Assembly: GCA_009761415.1 (NCBI GenBank)
Contig: QUOL01000008.1
Span: forward strand, 124,001 to 188,000
DNA: 64,000 bases
From: Sarcomyxa edulis
Taxonomy: Eukaryota > Basidiomycota > Agaricomycetes > Agaricales > Mycenaceae
Direction of reading: 5' to 3'
Below the pieces are notes generated by a model, which made no database searches, was not told the DNA's origin, and saw only the letters and a list, made by a program, of their open reading frames with translations. Positions 1 through 12,281 of this stretch are shown here, in pieces. The position numbers and the translations under genes are program-made. Numbering within the stretch: the stretch's first letter is position 1; each line of letters opens with the position of its first letter.

Positions 1-1355
1 TACGTCCAACATCGACTGACGTTTTTGATGGTGTAACCGCCGCCACCGACAACCAGGAGTGGAACGTTGAATTTCCGAACAAAGTTGACACATTCGCCGT
101 GTGCTGCGATGGAGAGGTTGAAAGCTCCCAGTCGATCACAGCCAAGAGAGTCAGCGCCGCATTGTAGGACTATAGCTGCAGGCCGGAAGGCGGTGACTGT
201 ATCGTCTATCACTGTCTTGAAAATGGTTAGGTACATGTCGTCGTTGATGCCGTCTTGTAGAGGTACGTTGAGACAGAAGTGTTTGCCTGCACCTTGGCCG
301 TTGTCGTCTAATTTTCCAGTGCCCGGGAAGAAATCGCCAGTGTATTTGTGGAACGAGACAGTCATGACTCGGTTTGTTTGATAGAAAGCCAGTTCGACGC
401 CATCGCCGTGATGGACTAGGGTGTGAGTTCAGGTCAATTGATGAGAAAAGGTAGGATGTAAGGATCGTACCGTCTATGTCAATATACAAAACACGAGGAT
501 GATATCTAGAGAGATTGTTATAATTCTGAGGGCCGACGATGATAAAACCTGCTTACCTGAGGAGCTCAAGAATAGCCAAGACGATATCTACAAATCCAAG
601 ATCAATAGACGATCATAAGTTGAGGGCAGTTGATGTACCATTGATATAGCAGAACCCAGAAGCCTCTCCGCGTTTACCATGATGAAGACCTCCTGACCAG
701 TTGATCGCAATGTCCGTAGTACCAGCACATAGTTTGCGAGCTGCTGCAAGTGAAGCTCCCGCGTACATACGACAGAAATCATACATGTCTGCAAATATAG
801 GATTGTCCTCCACACAGTTGAAGGAATCTATCATGAATTTCATGTCGTTCTGATTTCTCGGTGTAACCCTATAAACGAATATACTAAGTGTGAGTAGGAC
901 AGGGGACTCCGCAAATAAAGTCAGCGCACTTGGAAAGGAAATCGATATAGTCGTGGTCATGATAAGCTTCAAGCTCTGCTTGTGTGGCTGCCCTTGGGTT
1001 ATAAATATGGTGTATTTGCTTGTGAAGACCGTATCCCATGACCAAAGCGTTTGTCAATGTCAACCTATGGGGTTTCATGGGATGTCGTTCCTTTGGAATA
1101 GTCAGAAAGGTTTTGAACCAATTGAAAGAACTCGACGGACCCCGTAATGATGCGCACCGACGCCTAGGGGGGAGAAATACGAGACAATTGGTCGAGAATG
1201 CGGCTGTTATATGTTTATGAATTGGGGGATGGTTTTTGTAGGTATCTAGGACTTACATTGACTCTTTCAGTAATGGGTTGAGCTGTGCCATTTGCGCCTC
1301 GGTCGAAAAAATAGGAAGATGAAGAGAACGTCGTTGCTTGCGAAGAGCGAACCAT
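1..1355 (-). CDS. HOS2: Class I histone deacetylase, Hos2/HDAC3 type (3' end off window)
   Basis: Removes acetyl groups from histone lysines in the nucleus; Hos2 is the catalytic subunit of the Set3-type complex in yeasts. Visible in order across several exons: a start reading [20 protein letters not shown] near 1080, the active-site run [17 protein letters not shown] near 650-690, [10 protein letters not shown] near 480, [15 protein letters not shown] near 330, [18 protein letters not shown] near 150, and [16 protein letters not shown] at the left edge. The paired His and the zinc-binding Asp and His residues of the family are present. DIAINWSGG and SLGCDRL fit Hos2/HDAC3 better than Rpd3. 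Exon 1 is 1257-1355 with donor GTAAGT. The start was chosen as the first ATG giving the usual short N-terminus. The C-terminus lies outside the window. Confidence 0.9.
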
Positions 1356-2189
1356 ACTGAGGACACAGATCGGCCAGATTAACATTGAGATGTAATATTG
1401 TCATTCTAGTGTACGCACATCTGTAGCACTGGAGCAGAATTTCTCTCCTGGATGACTCAAATAACGAGTAATAGCACTAGCAGATGCTCCTGTAGTGTTA
1501 TTTGATCGATTTTTGACCTGAGGTTACGCTTCGACACGCCCTTGAACAAGACTCTTGTGTCGGGTAGTCCTCACGGGTGGATAGAGGATTACGTCGAGGA
1601 TATAGATGCGGTCTGAAGTTGGTCTGAGTTGTAGGCAAGTTGTAGGAATGAATGAAGCTCGCAGAGTCCATCAGCCACCAATTCTAACAAGGACATCCTC
1701 AAGCTCCGCGGATCCGAGTCGAAATTCCGAATTCCATCCATGCATATGTTGCATCCATGCTTCTCAGATCTTTCGAGCAACTTTCGAGTACCCTGCGCAT
1801 TCAAGTTAGTTCTCAGAATAGGCTGGACCGCTTGATCATGCTGTTGTATCCTCTAGAGACCGGTCTCATAGTTTCGAGAGCTCTGTTTCGCGCTGCTGGA
1901 CCACATAATGACATCCTTCGATGCCAAAAACACTCGCACCATTGCGACTGACGCGCTGCACATGTATAGACGTGCAAATATATATGCATGCACAAAATTA
2001 CAGACCGAAACGTCCAAAAAGATGGTCGAATCCAGCAATACTATAGTCAACGGCCATTCTGGAGGTTCGCCGGCATGCAGGAACCTGCGTCGGTAGCTTT
2101 CTCTGGCCTCAATCTATGGGCGCACGTCCAGGGGATCACAAGAATTCGCACTCAAATTCCTGACGGTCATCCAATGAAGCCATACTACA
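1356..2189. other. Intergenic, no gene recognised
   Basis: About 830 bases upstream of the deacetylase and beyond the broken end of the kinase-like copy. Only short overlapping ORFs without family resemblance are present. It presumably contains the HOS2 promoter and sequence that replaced the missing kinase domain. Confidence 0.5.
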
Positions 2190-2507
2190 TCATGTGGTCT
2201 TTCGTGAGCGTGAACGCTTGGTTATGGTCGTCGCTCTTCCACACACGCCGTCAATGTCTAGCTTGCTGACGACGTCCAAAGGTTTTGTCGAAGGATCCGT
2301 TACCGAGAGTTTGTCACGAATAACACTCGTATGGTCTCCGGCGTAGAGCTTCTCGGGTTGGTCGAACGTCAGCTTGGTGATAGGTGAAACATCCAAGTTG
2401 TCGGTAAGTGTAGGAAGAGCTTCGAAAACGAATGCAGAAGGCATGTTCTTGGGGTCATCGTAGTAGTTTTCGAGACCAATTTCAGATTTGATGATGAGGG
2501 AGATCAT
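2190..2507 (-). pseudogene. Truncated copy of kinase-like gene
   Basis: The ATG at 2507 opens a reading frame starting MISLIIKSEIGLEN. It parallels the start of the kinase-like gene at 63178 (MNSLIIKSRIGLEK) for about 85 residues, including shared LTDNLD/PTDNLY, KLYAGDHTSVIR/ELYKGNHTTVFR and KPLDVVSKLDID/DPLDVAIKIDIN. Similarity also covers about 50 bases upstream of the start, with two ACGCGT boxes in each copy. After LDIDG the frame runs into unrelated sequence and stops at 2190. The HGD and catalytic-loop regions are therefore absent, and the Lys motif reads VSKLDID. It could be expressed as a short protein, but as a kinase fold it is broken. Confidence 0.75.
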
Positions 2508-2693
2508 TTTCTTGTCATAGCAGAGGAGAACGCGTTGTTGAATGTTGAAGACGCGTCGTTGAATATCGACGTGCTTTATCCGATCCTTCACGGGTGGCTG
2601 TCCCTTTCTAAGGCATAAGACCTGGGTGGCACAGATCAGTACGAGCGACCGTTCATTCAAAATGGAGTGCGCAATCTGTTATTTGTTCGAGAT

Positions 2694-4217
2694 TCAAAGT
2701 AGCATCCGTCCTGCCCATCTCGGCATCGGAATACACTCCCTGACATTTTCGATACCTCCCAACCACCCAATCAACCTCTCAAAACCCATGCCGAATCCAC
2801 CGTGTGGCGCTCCTCCAAATTTTCGCAAATCGGTGTACCAGCTATATTCCTGTTGGTTCAGTCCACAGCGCTCCATATTCGCCTCCAATTTATCCAGACG
2901 CTCCTCACGCAGTGACCCTCCAGCAAGTTCCCCGACATACGGGACGAGCAGGTCGAAACATGACACGGTAGCTCCACCGTCTCCATCATTCACACGCATG
3001 TAAAACGGTTTTAGGGCTGTCGGATAGTCAGTGACGAAGACAGGACCCCCGACGAGGATCTCCGCCAGCCACCGCTCATGCTCGCTCTGCAGCGGTCTTC
3101 CCCACTTGGGCTCGAACTGGAAGAACCCCTTGGTAGATGCTCCCTCCAAGGACTTGATAGCCTCCCCGTATGTCATCCGCGTCCACGCCTCCCCAGCAGC
3201 AGCATTTTCCAACGCCAGTCTCTTCCGGTCATCACCGGTCTTCCACAACACATCCATATCGTCTCTACTAGCCGCCAGTAAATGCTTCGACAGCACATCC
3301 CTGAGCCCAGTTTCTACAACACCACACACATCTTGCACCGTGTTCGTGAACGCCCATTCGGCTTCCAGCATCCAGAATTCCGCGAGATGTCGGTTCGTCT
3401 GAGATCGCTCAGCCCGGAAACACGGAGAGATGGTATACACTCGGGACACGGACGTCGCAAGAGCCTCTAGATGGAGCTGCGAAGAAACGGTGAGATAGGA
3501 AGGACGTGAAAAGAACTCTTGCTCTGGCGGTGGAGGAACAGGTGCAATCCGAAAGGCTTCCCCCGCACCTTCGCAGTCGTTGGAAGTCAAGATAGGCGTA
3601 TGAGTATATAGAAACCCTTGGTCTTGGAAGTACGCGTGAAGCGTTCGCAGCGTTGAATCACGAATTCTGAGCATCGAACTAACCGTGTCAGTACGAGCAC
3701 GTAGGTGAGCATTGTCGCGAAGATATTCGGGCGACAAGGCCTGTTTTTGGATAGGGTACGTCTAGCGAAACGTTGAGAATCAAATGGCAAAGAAACAGCG
3801 ACGAGATCCCACCTCTGGATTGCATTCTCCCAATATCTGAACCTCTTCGACCTGGAGCTCCTTGGCTTGCCCTGCCCCGAGACTCTCTCGAAGTTTTCCG
3901 GTCAAACGCACACTGGTGCCATTTGTCAAACTGCAAGAGATTTGAATGTCGTTGTCAGTACTTGAAAGGGGGCCGACTGACCTTTTGAATAGGCTAGCAT
4001 TACTGCTAGTGCGTCCGGCGTCGCTGAAGACAGCCTGCAGCCCTTTAGCAGTGCTGCCATCGCTGATTACAGCGAATGAAACATTTTTCTGTCGTCGAAT
4101 AGACTTCACCCATCCATTGACGTGAATAGTATCTGGTATTGTTTTTTGACCAGTGAGTAGTTCACGAATAGTGGGAGGCAAAGCAGATGTCGAGGCGAAT
4201 CGACGAAGCATGGACAT
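2694..4217 (-). CDS. Asparaginyl-tRNA synthetase, probably mitochondrial
   Basis: Charges tRNA-Asn with asparagine; class IIb synthetase. The N-terminus MSMLRRFASTSALPPTIREL is rich in Arg and Ser and lacks acidic residues, so it looks like a mitochondrial presequence. Next come the OB-fold anticodon domain (HVNGWVKSIRRQKNVSFAVI), the hinge, and the catalytic core: motif 1 around DSTLRTLHAYFQ, motif 2 FRAERSQTNRHLAEFWMLEAEW (split here only for reference), and motif 3 GFGMGFERLIGWLGG. Short length and presequence point to the organellar Slm5-like enzyme rather than the cytosolic one. Two short introns separate three exons: about 4217-3994, then a middle exon near 3930-3835, and a long last exon starting near 3760. 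The start is the first ATG. Its neighbour SmD1 is on the same strand upstream. Confidence 0.92.
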
Positions 4218-4435
4218 GTTTTGCGGTGATCACTCTACTCAGGTATTGGCAAACAAGAATTCGAGAATTTACAGCAAAAATACGGGAGAATAAACTCCGA
4301 GAGCTCAAAGTAACAGTTACGAAGGAAAAGGGAGAGACGATGGTACCGGACATACAGTCATAGCAGCTAACCAGGTATTTTCAGTATTAACAAAAATGAA
4401 CGAGAACGCACTCCACACCCTAAGGATTGTTTTAC

Positions 4436-5006
4436 CTAGAATCCTCGTCCCCGACCTCTGCCCCTTCCTCTTGGCCGACCACGATCTCCCCCAGGGGGGC
4501 CCCCACGACCCCGACCTCTGCCCCTTGGATCGTCCTTTTTCCTTCCCTTGGGTTTAGGAGCATCATCCACCAACAAGGTATCCAAGGGGAGGGCATCAGG
4601 GAGTACGAAGTACCGTATGTTGTTTCCACGGATAGATAGCGAGTCAAGAGAGATGGGGTCACGGTTTCGGGTTGTCATCTTGACCGTTTTGAGGTGAGTG
4701 TTCATTTGCATGTCCACACCTGCATGGAACGAAACGTGGTATAAGTGAGTGTCAGTTGATTACATGCGATGAGATGATCAAACGCACCAGTAATAGTTCC
4801 ATGCACTACAGACCCATTTTTGAGCTCTATCGTTACCGTCTCATTGTTCAGTTTCATCAAAAATCTGGTATGAAAAAAAACAGTAGCGGCATCAGTCTTC
4901 CTGAACAATATGGGCAGTCATACCGAAATCACTGGTTGAAATAGAGCTTCTAATTTCCAGTGGAGATGAGATGACAATAAGAGATTATTCACCTTACGAG
5001 CTTCAT
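4436..5006 (-). CDS. SMD1: Small nuclear ribonucleoprotein SmD1
   Basis: Core Sm-ring protein of spliceosomal snRNPs. Three exons were resolved: 4993-5006 (14 nt, encoding MKLVR across the joint), 4788-4864 and 4436-4719, giving 124 residues. Sm1 motif: [18 protein letters not shown] with VHGTITG. Sm2 motif: [15 protein letters not shown]. The tail is a [11 protein letters not shown], Arg/Gly repeat typical of SmD1, a methylation target in this family. The length matches the usual size. The 14-nt first exon would be missed by ORF-based calling but is supported by clean GT-AG joints and exact family sequence. Confidence 0.96.
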
Positions 5007-5102
5007 TTTTGCGGTCGCTGTAGTGGGTTAATGGATGGATGGTTGACGTCGCGTGCAACAGCGGCGAGGCTTGTCGGAGATTGCGTCGGAGTTTACATCT
5101 CA

Positions 5103-5456
5103 ACGCGTCGGCAAACATCACGGCATAGCATTCGACTTCCAGCCTCATACTCAAGCAACTAAGCAACTCATTCCAACGCATGCATCTGGAAGATTTGTAA
5201 ACATATAACCAGACTCAGTCCCTAGCTCTTGATAGAACTTCAATCTTCAAAATCAGCTGCAGCGACTCAACCAGTTCGACGAGCCGACAAAGTTGCAACT
5301 CTCGCGGTAGGGATTAACCACTGTATAGTACGCGTTCGCGCTCTAACTTTGAAATCACGCAAATCTTGTCCATTATAGGTACTCTAGACGCGTCAGTTAC
5401 GCGAAACACGTGTACTTCCTTGTTAAAGGACGCGTTCATTCAATTTTTTGACGCGT
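5103..5456. promoter_or_regulatory. Cluster of five ACGCGT (MCB-type) boxes
   Basis: ACGCGT occurs at 5103, 5330, 5388, 5430 and 5451, between the divergent SmD1 and coiled-coil genes. Three copies fall within 70 bases. In yeasts this hexamer is the MluI cell-cycle box bound by MBF-type factors at G1/S. The density is far above chance for a hexamer. The likely target is the coiled-coil gene starting at 5769; that link is inference. Confidence 0.55.
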
Positions 5457-5768
5457 AAAAATCACCTCATGTCTTCTCGCCCCGACGAGGGTCGTCCTGT
5501 AGGCCTGGTTTCATAACACCGTATCAATTTTGATGTATTCTGGATTCATGCGGATCTCACCGCCATCCGGACGTCTCTGGACATCCTGGTTAGAATGCAC
5601 GTCGGAGCCGAGAACGTACATAATCAAATTACCGTGACTGCATGTTACGCGAGGCGCCTATTTGAATTTCACCCCGCCACCTCCCATCCAAACAACCACC
5701 ACGCTCGCGGTGCCGTCCTTATCTCGGTCGGTGTCACTCCAACCACTGACTTACCTCCAATCCCGACC

Positions 5769-8700
5769 ATGGCAGTCACAAAATCGAAAAAGGCTGCAAA
5801 ATACACGTATGCCGAGCGTAAGTTTTGCATCTCTTACATCCTGGTCTACGATTTTCTGACATCTTTCTAGGCGTCCTGGGAGCCTTCTCATTGGTTCAGA
5901 AAGAACACAAGAAACACGCTATCCATATTGCGACTCTTCGTGCTCAGGGTACGTGCATTATGGCAATACAGGTGAATGACGCGACTGACATGACGTCGGG
6001 ATATAGTAAAGAAAACAGCTCAAGAGCGAAAAGATAAACTAGGCCCTCAATGGTCGAACTGGGTAGGCAAGGCTGTTCAGAAACTAGTGAGTACCAGGCC
6101 ACTTGCCAAAATCTATGTTCCGACTACTCAATTAACTTTCTATACGATTTCAGGAGGAGGAAGGACTGTTTGCAAAAGACGAACACGCTTCCACAGTGGC
6201 CCTCACTGACCAAGGAAAGAAACTGTAAGAACTGCAACAAGTTCATCCTTTCTCTATCTTCCTTATCACTCGTCATCAGGATCGCGCAAGCTCGCCGAAC
6301 CTTATTCCCCAGCACCTCCACTTCCGCACAAGAGGAAGAGGAAGACGACGAAGAAGACCGAGATGATCAAGTCTGGCGACTCGTAGCGCAGAACCTCGCG
6401 TCTGCTACTAGCAATGCCGCGACCGATACAGGCACCCCTCGTACTCAACGATCCCTGGCATTAGGCGCTAATACCCCCAGGACCAGACAATCTCTTGGTG
6501 TTCCAGGAACCAGACAATCCGTGGCTTTTGCCACTCCCCGGGGGCGACAATCCTTGGCTATTGGGACGCCGCGCACACGTCAATCTGTCGCCTTCACCTT
6601 TGATATCAATGCAACCACGCCCCGTGGTCGACTATCCCTAGCTGCTGGGACGCCTCGAACACGTCAATCTACAGGAACCAAACGCGCAAGAAGAGCATCC
6701 GGATCTTCTTCGGATTATGAAGATAGGACTGGAACTGGAAAGAAGAGAGCCAGACTTTCAACGGCGATTAGAGGACGCAGGAGTAGTGTTGGGGCTGGCT
6801 TGAAGCCAGTGTCGAAGATGACCAAAGCCGAGGTATGTATCTCATTCTAATTCTCTTTGATGTGCAGGTATATTGAAACTGTTACTCGTTTTGTAGTTGT
6901 TACAGGAACTCCGGGCTGCGCATGCTGATCTTACCATCGTTCAAGAAGACCTCAAGACAGTGCAGCAAGCCGTTCATGACGAGACTGATGCTTGGGATGA
7001 GGAGCTCAGGTTGAGGGAAGAGATTGATGTATTGAGAGCGGAATTAGAGGAAGTCAGGCGAGTGGCTGGAGCGAAGGCAAAGAGCGGAGCTGCTGGGCCT
7101 TCAAGTTCTCGTGCTCCTGACGAAACGAGAACAGAGGTAGACGAAGACAATGATAGTAGAGCCGAGACACCTGACTTGTACGTTGTCCCTTCCAACTCCA
7201 ACTCCAAGTATAATCGTAGCTTACTGATGTATTACATTGATATAGTGATCTCCCGCCTACCTCGTCTCCCACGCGTCCACGCTCACAACGACAGCTGGGC
7301 GTGACGAGAACCCAGTCAGGGTCGTTCATCTCACGTCTCAGTAAACACCCTACCCCTGCTCCCAGTGATGCTGATACGAGTCCAGATGCCACGATGGATG
7401 ATACCTTTGGGACGGATATGGGTATGGATGTTCCCGAGGCCCACGGTACTCCTGATCACGATGTCAATCCATTCGCCCCTGCCCCTTCTATTCCGGAAGC
7501 AGGATCTCGAGAGGAAGTGTTGAGCAAAGAGGTCGAGAAGTATAAGGTCTTAGCGGAAGAGGCAGAAGCGCGAGAAAAGTCCTTCCGTGATCAAGTACGT
7601 CTCCCTTGCTCTGATTTATCAGTAATTTATTGACTTGTTCTCTTGAAGGTCACATCCTTGGCAGGGCGATTGGACGGCTTACAAGGCGCTACCTCCGAAC
7701 GGGAAGGTTTACTTTCCGATGTCACCACTTTACGCACAGAGATCGAAGAGTTCAAACAACTCAAATCAAACATGGATTCTATCATCGCTCGTAAGGATGC
7801 ACAGGTCTTGGAACTCACCGCCGAACGTGAGAATTTGATTCAAGTCCATGAGTCTTCTCTCGCTGCCTTGGTATCAGGCAAAGACGCCTTAGCAGCTCAG
7901 ATTGACGGATTACAGAAGACCCTGGGTGAGAAGGACGTCGAGATCAAAGAGCGTGCGGCATCTGAGTCCCGTCTGGAATCCACACTTGCGGAAGTAAAGG
8001 CCCAGCTAAAATCAGAACGGTCCGCGAACGAAATGTTGCTCCAACAGAAAACGGCTCTGGAATTGGAAATACGGTCCCATGTCGACTCGGCAGATGCGGT
8101 CAAAAAAGGACTCGACGAGCAAAGGACGAAGATCGAAGAGTTGGTTGCTACCATCGGAGAATCGACGACGAGAGAGACGAGCCTTCGTTCCGAACTGGCT
8201 GAGGCACACGAGAAGACTCTAGCGCTCACCGCTGAAATCCAAGCTGCTCAGGCGGCCAATGCGGAGCTGAGATTGACGATGCAGAAGGCGGCTCAAGCTA
8301 CTGCTGGTCAGTTCCAGGCACAATTGTCCTCATTAGATGCGGCCTTGGCCCAGAAAGATGTAGTCGAGAAAAAATTGGAAGCCGAGTTAACGGAGTCCAA
8401 AGCTGAAAATGCGACATACAAAGAACAAGTGGAATCACTTATGTCAGAAGTCGATTCCCTCGAAGGTGATCTCGAGGATTCGAAGCAGGAAATCAGGCAT
8501 TTGACGGCTAGAGTCACAAACAGCGGGACCCGACTTAATGAGCTCTTCTCTCAGCTGGTAGCCGCAGAGGGCGCGATGGAGGAACAGAAGATATCATTGC
8601 GACAAGCTCAATCGGAAGTTTCATCGCTATCCGACGAACTGAAACGAGTTCAAACCGATGCAGAAAGTCGTCAGCACGAAACAGCCTCCCAGATGACGTC

Positions 8701-9423
8701 GAAGGACGAGGAGAACCGACTTTTGTCGCAGGAACTAGCTAAACAGGCGGAGCTCTTGGTCGAATTTGAGGATAGACTGAAGGCTGCTACAGAGCAGGCA
8801 TCGAACCTCGCACTAGATGTTGCCACGAAGGAGCAGATTATTCTTGATCTAACCTCAGAGCTCGCTACGGAACAGGCCAAAGCACGAGCTGCCGACGTTG
8901 CCTTGAATAGTACTCAAGAGCAACGAGATATCGATAACGCTAATTTTGCCTCGCGTATCACGGAACTGGAGGCTCTATTGGCCACGTCGCAAAGCCAGGT
9001 GGACACGCTTTCGTCGCAATTGGGATCCCTGAGCAAAATCCACACCGAAGTCCAGACTCAGTCGGAGCATCGCAAGACAGAGATGGCCGGTCTGAAGATT
9101 CGGCTGGATTCTGAAAGTACAAAGGCATCAGCATTAGAGAAGGATCTGGCGGCTGCTATTGGTCGAATGCAAGAGGCAGAGGAGAAGATTGCGGATTTGA
9201 GGAGATTGAGTCAGATGGATGAGGCGACAATCAAGGGCCTCAAGGATATCTTTACCCGGCTTAGAGATGCTCAATTCAAGTCCTTACAAGAAGCGGATGA
9301 TCAGGTATGGTTCCCTGACTTGCCTGCGGCGTCAGTTGCTGATCTCAAGTCATGCAGGTCACATCTGCCCATCCGTCTCATATTTTTGCGAACAGTGCGA
9401 CTGAGATTTCACCGACTATCTGA
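5769..9423 (+). CDS. Large coiled-coil protein with winged-helix-like N-terminus
   Basis: Not a named family to me. Exons from 5769 encode a basic start (MAVTKSKKAAKYTYAER) and then a compact helical region with GPQWSNWVGKAVQKLEEEGLF and VALTDQGKKLI, which looks like a winged-helix DNA-binding fold. An acidic stretch follows, then seven TPRTRQS-type repeats (about 6430-6675) and a KRARR basic patch. From about 6900 there is a long heptad-rich coiled coil, including 1.6 kb of uninterrupted frame from 7643. The last intron is probably 9305-9357, with a stop at 9421-9423; reading through it instead would end at 9463. The ATG at 5769 was preferred to the open frame from 5595, which has no coding character. 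The architecture suggests a chromatin or nuclear scaffold role (inference). The ACGCGT cluster lies upstream. Confidence 0.75.
6430..6675 (+). repeat. In-frame TPRTRQS repeat array
   Basis: Seven imperfect copies of a basic (T/G)-P-x-(T/G)-R-Q-S unit, including NTPRTRQSLG, TPRGRQSLAI, GTPRTRQSVA and TPRGRLSLAA. They lie between an acidic segment and a KRARR patch in the coiled-coil gene. The units are separated by 4 to 16 residues rich in Ala and Gly. Confidence 0.8.
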
Positions 9424-12281
9424 AGGATATATTACGTTTCTTAGCTTCTCTAATGTAGCTTAAACTCGAATATAGATATTCTGGACTGCAGATGTAAGTA
9501 TGTTTGGTAAGCTGTGTGTCACTATTTGATACGGAGGACATTAGGCACACATCCACTTTGCTTCCGCTAAGCGCTTAGTAACTTGCTAGCAACGCAATTT
9601 GGACGCAATAGCGACGTTTTCTCGACTTCTCCTATTTCGACAAGGTTACTTCTCAGCATAACATTAGTAGACTCGCTGTGATACCGTGAGATTTCACGTT
9701 TTTGCACCTGGATACAGGCCCCTGGTGATTATCTCTTGGTTTGTGTGCTTCCTGAGTCACAAAGCTGACTCGGATATACTAGTCCCAACCATGCTAGCTC
9801 AGGTCTACTTATACGATTGGTCTCCAGGCTGGCGAGGTTTGTAGCCGCAAAATTTTCTCTCTCCGTCCATGACCGGATAGGTAGGGAAGATTGATTGACC
9901 ATCCGGAGATCGACCGGTGCTCTTATTTGATACTTTTGACCGTGCAAATAGCGTGACTTGCTGGCCAGGTCCTTCCATCTGATTTGCTCCTTTACAGGCT
10001 GCATACTACTGGTCTTTACGGACAAAGCTCATGTACAGCTCCGGCAGGGTACAGGTGTGCCACCGTCTCGTTGTCTTACCTCGATAATATTACCGTCCGA
10101 CATTCGGTCCTGACATAATGCCCGAGGAATAACATTGCTCACGCCCCTCCTAGCAGCCTTAGAACGCTGATGCTTTGCGGAGCCAATCACTGTGCTACAC
10201 ACATGACATCAAGAGCGATGACACCTATATTCTCGCTCCACTGACAGCTGAGAAGGTCTCCAAACGGTAAAAAATATATCGGTATCTTGCATTACCACCG
10301 CCGAATAGCTGATATCTGCAAGTAGAACATGTCTCTGACGTCTTGGTCACTCCGTTTGGACCCAATAGTCGGAAGCGCCACTCTCCTCATTATAAACCTC
10401 CACGAGATATGGCGACACGCTCCGTCGTGTGTTATTCTACCGAACGTAGCAGTTGCGGCTTAGATTCTATGGCATGTAAATCCTTCAATGACAGTCAAAG
10501 TACATGACCACCTGATCTACCAATCAAGTATCCCCGCATCAGTCTCTGATCATAGGCCCTCGGTGATCATGAAATTGCGTACTGTCATGGTGCCCAAGAT
10601 CGTGATTGTCAACACGACTTGGGAGGTCGAGCCCTTGGCTTTACGGCAGAGACGCCCTGCTGACTGCAAGTCCTGGGTCTTCCTTTCGAGGATCCCCTGG
10701 CTCAGGGATGGCCGGCCGTTTAGTAAGTCTTATTTTGAGTCATGCACCGAATGTCTCGAGGATTGTTCTATCTTGAAGGCCAATAATGTGGGGTAATTCA
10801 AGATGGTTCTTCGGTTACTTGGTTATATGTATATATCTAGAGCACCATCAGTCGGAGGTCCGGCGAGATGCTGTATGCTGCAGCTAGGTATGAGATAGAC
10901 ATACAGACTATCATTGGCTGGAACCTCCACAGCCCTTCCCACTGGGTAGTTTCTCAAGAATGTCATTCGTACGATCGTTGTCCAGTACAAAATTGGCGCC
11001 TTGACCGTAATTGATCTACAAGTGTATCTCAAGAAAACATTGTTCTGCCAGTACGGTCTCTATTCAATTCGCTTACGGCTCTTAGCAAACTCGTACTTAA
11101 AGCCGAATTTCAATCAACAGTGATCAGAGATGAAGCTTGAAGATCACTTGTTTGCGCGGATTGATTAGACATGTCAATATGATTGGTCGGCCTATACATA
11201 TCCCATCTCGTAAGGCAGCTAATGACGGAAGACTTGACTTGTAGTCGTGGATCAGAATGAGCTGTTGATTGTTGCGGAAGATCTCGAATGCAACGAAGGG
11301 CGATACGATGATTTCGTCCTTCATCTTCGGATGTTATGCATATGGGAATATGGATGATGAGCGTCCAATTTCGTGACGCGTCAGTCCGTCTCCCGGTTAT
11401 TTATCGCTCCCATCCACCAATCCAGGTACGTAGGTATGCATCTATTCTCAATAGATTGTTTTTGATACTCCACTATACTTACGCCACGGAAAGGTCTCGC
11501 GGTCGTCGTTCTACTGCGCCGCGTCCGTCAGCACCTCTACCTGACAAGGATCGTGGAAATTCGTCGGATGATAGCATTTCGTGAGCTATGGTAATGCACT
11601 TGGTCCTTGGTAGATAGGAAGAGTTCTATAATGAAGATCGGTAACTAGCAGTAGAAGTCGGTACCTGTGACGCGAAATAAGTGTGCGGCTATAGCTAAGA
11701 GAACAGATACGTGTCTCCGGGGTAAAAGGAACCGAAAGTGCGAAAGGAACAGTCAGGGGTCGTAAGACGAAAAGCAGCCCGAGATGACCGACCTTCGGGA
11801 GTCGCAATCTCAGGGCAGGAGCAACGTAGATTACAAGAAACACGAAATTCTTGACCCCAGGTACATCCTGGGTTGCGCATGGCTCCTGCTCAGTGTAGCC
11901 CCTGGAAAGACGGCCCACCGGGTGAGGACAAGAGACTTTATCCAGTCGTAACCAGCAGCCGTCTGCTGGATTTTGACGGTGTGAATGTCCATCATGGAGA
12001 TCCGCCCTTGGGTTTTTGTTATCGCGTGGGCGGCCCGTGACGATCTCGGTATCACGTTCATACTTCGATGTCTCCTCGATCTGCACGGACACGACTTTTT
12101 CATATAAGTAGTCAGTGAATTTCTCTTGGAATCATGCCAGACCATGCCACGTTAATTCGGTGCCTAACATCCTTCGGCACGAGCGTAATGAATTAATTGT
12201 GCGGGCCCAGATGAGACGACACTACCCAGGATGCCAGGTCATGAGGTCAAGAATGGGAAACAGACCTGAGACCAGAGAGAG

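Noticed and set aside
11586..12092. 168-codon minus-strand frame in the gene-poor region
   Set aside because: No family pattern and no conserved motif; two other frames of similar size overlap it.
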